Assembly: GCA_945494195.1 (NCBI GenBank)
Contig: CALYVJ010000108.1
Span: 1-6,357 of the forward strand
DNA from: an uncultured Selenomonas sp.
Lineage (GTDB): Bacteria > Bacillota > Negativicutes > Selenomonadales > Selenomonadaceae
Direction of reading: 5' to 3'
Length of the DNA: 6,357 nt
This document shows positions 4,966-6,357 of the stretch, in pieces. The position numbers and the translations under genes were made by a program. The stretch's first letter is position 1, and each line of letters opens with the position of its first letter. The notes under the pieces were generated by a model that worked only from the letters and a program-made list of their open reading frames with translations, ran no database searches and was not told where the DNA came from.

Positions 4966-6357
4966 TTATGCTTTTTCAAAGGTAAAGCTGCCATCCGAGA
5001 AGCCGATATTGACCGTATCGCCTTCCTGTACTTCCCCTTTGATAATTTCTTTCGACAATGCCGTTTCCACCGTATGAACCAGCAACCGGCGAAGCGGTCT
5101 TGCCCCGAAGTTCGGTTCAAAGCCTTGCTCTGCCAAGGCATTTAACACATCATCATTCCATCCCAGGGTAATCTTGACCTGTTTCTGCAGGCGTTCCCCC
5201 AGCTTCTGCAAAAGGATAGCCGCAATATTCTTGACCTGCTGTTTCGCTAATGCCTTGAATACGATAATGTCATCCACACGATTCAGGAACTCCGGACGGA
5301 AATATTCCTTCAATATCCCATCAACGGCTTTTTTTGCCTCATCATAATCCTTGTTCAGGATTTCCTGAGAACCAAGATTACTCGTCATAATGATAACGGT
5401 GTTTTTGAAGTTAACCACCCGTCCCTTGCCATCAGTCAAACGGCCATCATCAAGAATCTGCAACAGCACATTGAACACATCGCGGTGTGCCTTTTCAATC
5501 TCATCCAGCAGAATGACACTATACGGACGGCGTCGTACCGCTTCGGTAAGCTGACCACCTTCATCGTAGCCGACATATCCCGGAGGCGCACCAATCAAAC
5601 GGGATACACTGTGCTTCTCCATATATTCACTCATATCGATGCGAATCATGCTGCGCTCATCATCAAAGAGGCTTTCCGCCAACGTCTTAGCCAGTTCTGT
5701 CTTGCCAACACCAGTAGGTCCCAAAAAGATAAAGGAACCAATCGGACGGTTGGGATCTTTGATTCCCGCCCGCGCCCGCAGGATTGCCTCGCTGACTGAA
5801 CTTACGGCCTCATCCTGCCCAACGACACGCGTATGCAGGACTTCCTCCAAATGGAGCAGCTTCTCTCGCTCGCCCGTCATCATCTTAGCCACGGGGATTC
5901 CTGTCCAGCGGCTGACGACCTTGGCGATATCTTCTTCACCGACCTCTTCTTTCAGCAACGGATCATCCTTGGATTTGTTTCCGATTACCGCTTCTTCCTC
6001 CTGCAGTTTCTTTTGCAGTTCCGGCAGCTTGCCATATTTGAGCTCCGACATGCGGCTAAGATCATAGGAGCGTTCCGCAGCCTCCATCTGGCTATTCACT
6101 TCATCGATTTCTTTCTTGATTGCGCGAACCCGCAAAATAGCCTGCTTTTCTCCCTCCCATTTGTTTTTTAAAACCTCCTCTTGCCGCAAGAGTTCCGTTT
6201 TTTCCGTCACCATGCTATCGAGCTTTTCTTTCGAAGCTTCATCGTTCTCTTTCTTGAGCGCCTGCTCCTCAATTTCCAACTGCATGATTTTACGGCGGAT
6301 TTCATCCAATGGGGCCGGCATTGACTCAATCTCCGTACGAAGTTTAGCAGCAGCCTC
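4966..6357 (-). CDS. clpB: ATP-dependent chaperone ClpB, C-terminal part (5' end outside window)
   Basis: Hexameric AAA+ disaggregase that pulls proteins out of aggregates together with DnaK. The 463 visible residues begin just before the middle domain: a charged coiled coil spans roughly fragment residues 14-125, including MSELKYGKLPEL, which is typical of ClpB and absent from ClpA. After the linker RWTGIPV comes the second AAA+ domain: Walker A GPTGVGKT (213-220), the pore loop within GAPPGYVGYDEGG, Walker B LLDEIE (Asp275, Glu276), sensor 1 Asn297 (MTSNLGS), arginine finger Arg350 (FLNRVDD) and sensor 2 GARPL (Arg420). All key residues are present. ClpB proteins are about 860 residues, so the first ATPase domain and N-domain lie beyond the right edge. 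The frame stays open to base 6357, so an internal ATG at 6321 is not the start. Heat-shock control signals (CtsR, CIRCE) would be upstream and are not visible. The usual EKAHPD reads EKAHRD here. Confidence 0.97.
   Translation of the reverse strand, partial: EAAAKLRTEIESMPAPLDEIRRKIMQLEIEEQALKKENDEASKEKLDSMVTEKTELLRQEEVLKNKWEGEKQAILRVRAIKKEIDEVNSQMEAAERSYDLSRMSELKYGKLPELQKKLQEEEAVIGNKSKDDPLLKEEVGEEDIAKVVSRWTGIPVAKMMTGEREKLLHLEEVLHTRVVGQDEAVSSVSEAILRARAGIKDPNRPIGSFIFLGPTGVGKTELAKTLAESLFDDERSMIRIDMSEYMEKHSVSRLIGAPPGYVGYDEGGQLTEAVRRRPYSVILLDEIEKAHRDVFNVLLQILDDGRLTDGKGRVVNFKNTVIIMTSNLGSQEILNKDYDEAKKAVDGILKEYFRPEFLNRVDDIIVFKALAKQQVKNIAAILLQKLGERLQKQVKITLGWNDDVLNALAEQGFEPNFGARPLRRLLVHTVETALSKEIIKGEVQEGDTVNIGFSDGSFTFEKA

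Noticed and set aside
1..6357. Defence island, toxin-antitoxin pair, CRISPR array, prophage or insertion sequence
   Set aside because: All sizeable open frames resolve to housekeeping or envelope genes or their shadows, and no direct repeats, terminal inverted repeats or transposase motifs were seen.

Overview
The window looks like ordinary chromosomal housekeeping DNA from a Bacillota (Firmicutes) bacterium. A Negativicutes such as the Selenomonas group is my best guess. This rests on strong GGAGG-type ribosome sites, a TTG start, tight intrinsic terminators, a methionine aminopeptidase with an N-terminal SEC-C zinc motif, and a Thermotoga-like pyrophosphate-type phosphofructokinase. The lineage is an inference from protein resemblance as I remember it, not from a search. 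I see no mobile element, CRISPR array, tRNA or rRNA.

Layout. Positions 1-727 (minus) hold the N-terminal 242 residues of a phosphofructokinase whose active-site residues are those of the PPi-dependent type; the gene runs off the left edge. Positions 870-3061 (minus) form a two-gene operon: map (methionine aminopeptidase with SEC-C motif) followed by a DEAD-box RNA helicase. The two overlap by one base in TAATG, and a near-perfect hairpin terminator abuts the helicase stop codon. Positions 3062-3285 are a divergent intergenic region with a strong plus-strand promoter. Positions 3286-3957 (plus) encode an exported NlpC/P60 peptidase with a peptidoglycan-binding domain, followed by a UUCG-loop terminator. 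Positions 4070-4915 (plus) encode a membrane-anchored polysaccharide deacetylase with its own promoter just after that terminator. Positions 4966-6357 (minus) hold the C-terminal 463 residues of the ClpB disaggregase, converging on the deacetylase with one hairpin between them; clpB runs off the right edge.

The genes fall into three themes: central glycolysis (pfp), protein and RNA maturation or quality control (map, helicase, clpB), and cell envelope remodelling (NlpC/P60 peptidase, deacetylase). Only map and the helicase are clearly one transcription unit; the others appear to have their own signals. I did not find evidence for an undescribed biological system. The observations most worth a second look are the PPi-type PFK signature, the translationally coupled SEC-C-map/helicase pair, and a palindrome lying over the -10 box of the NlpC/P60 promoter.
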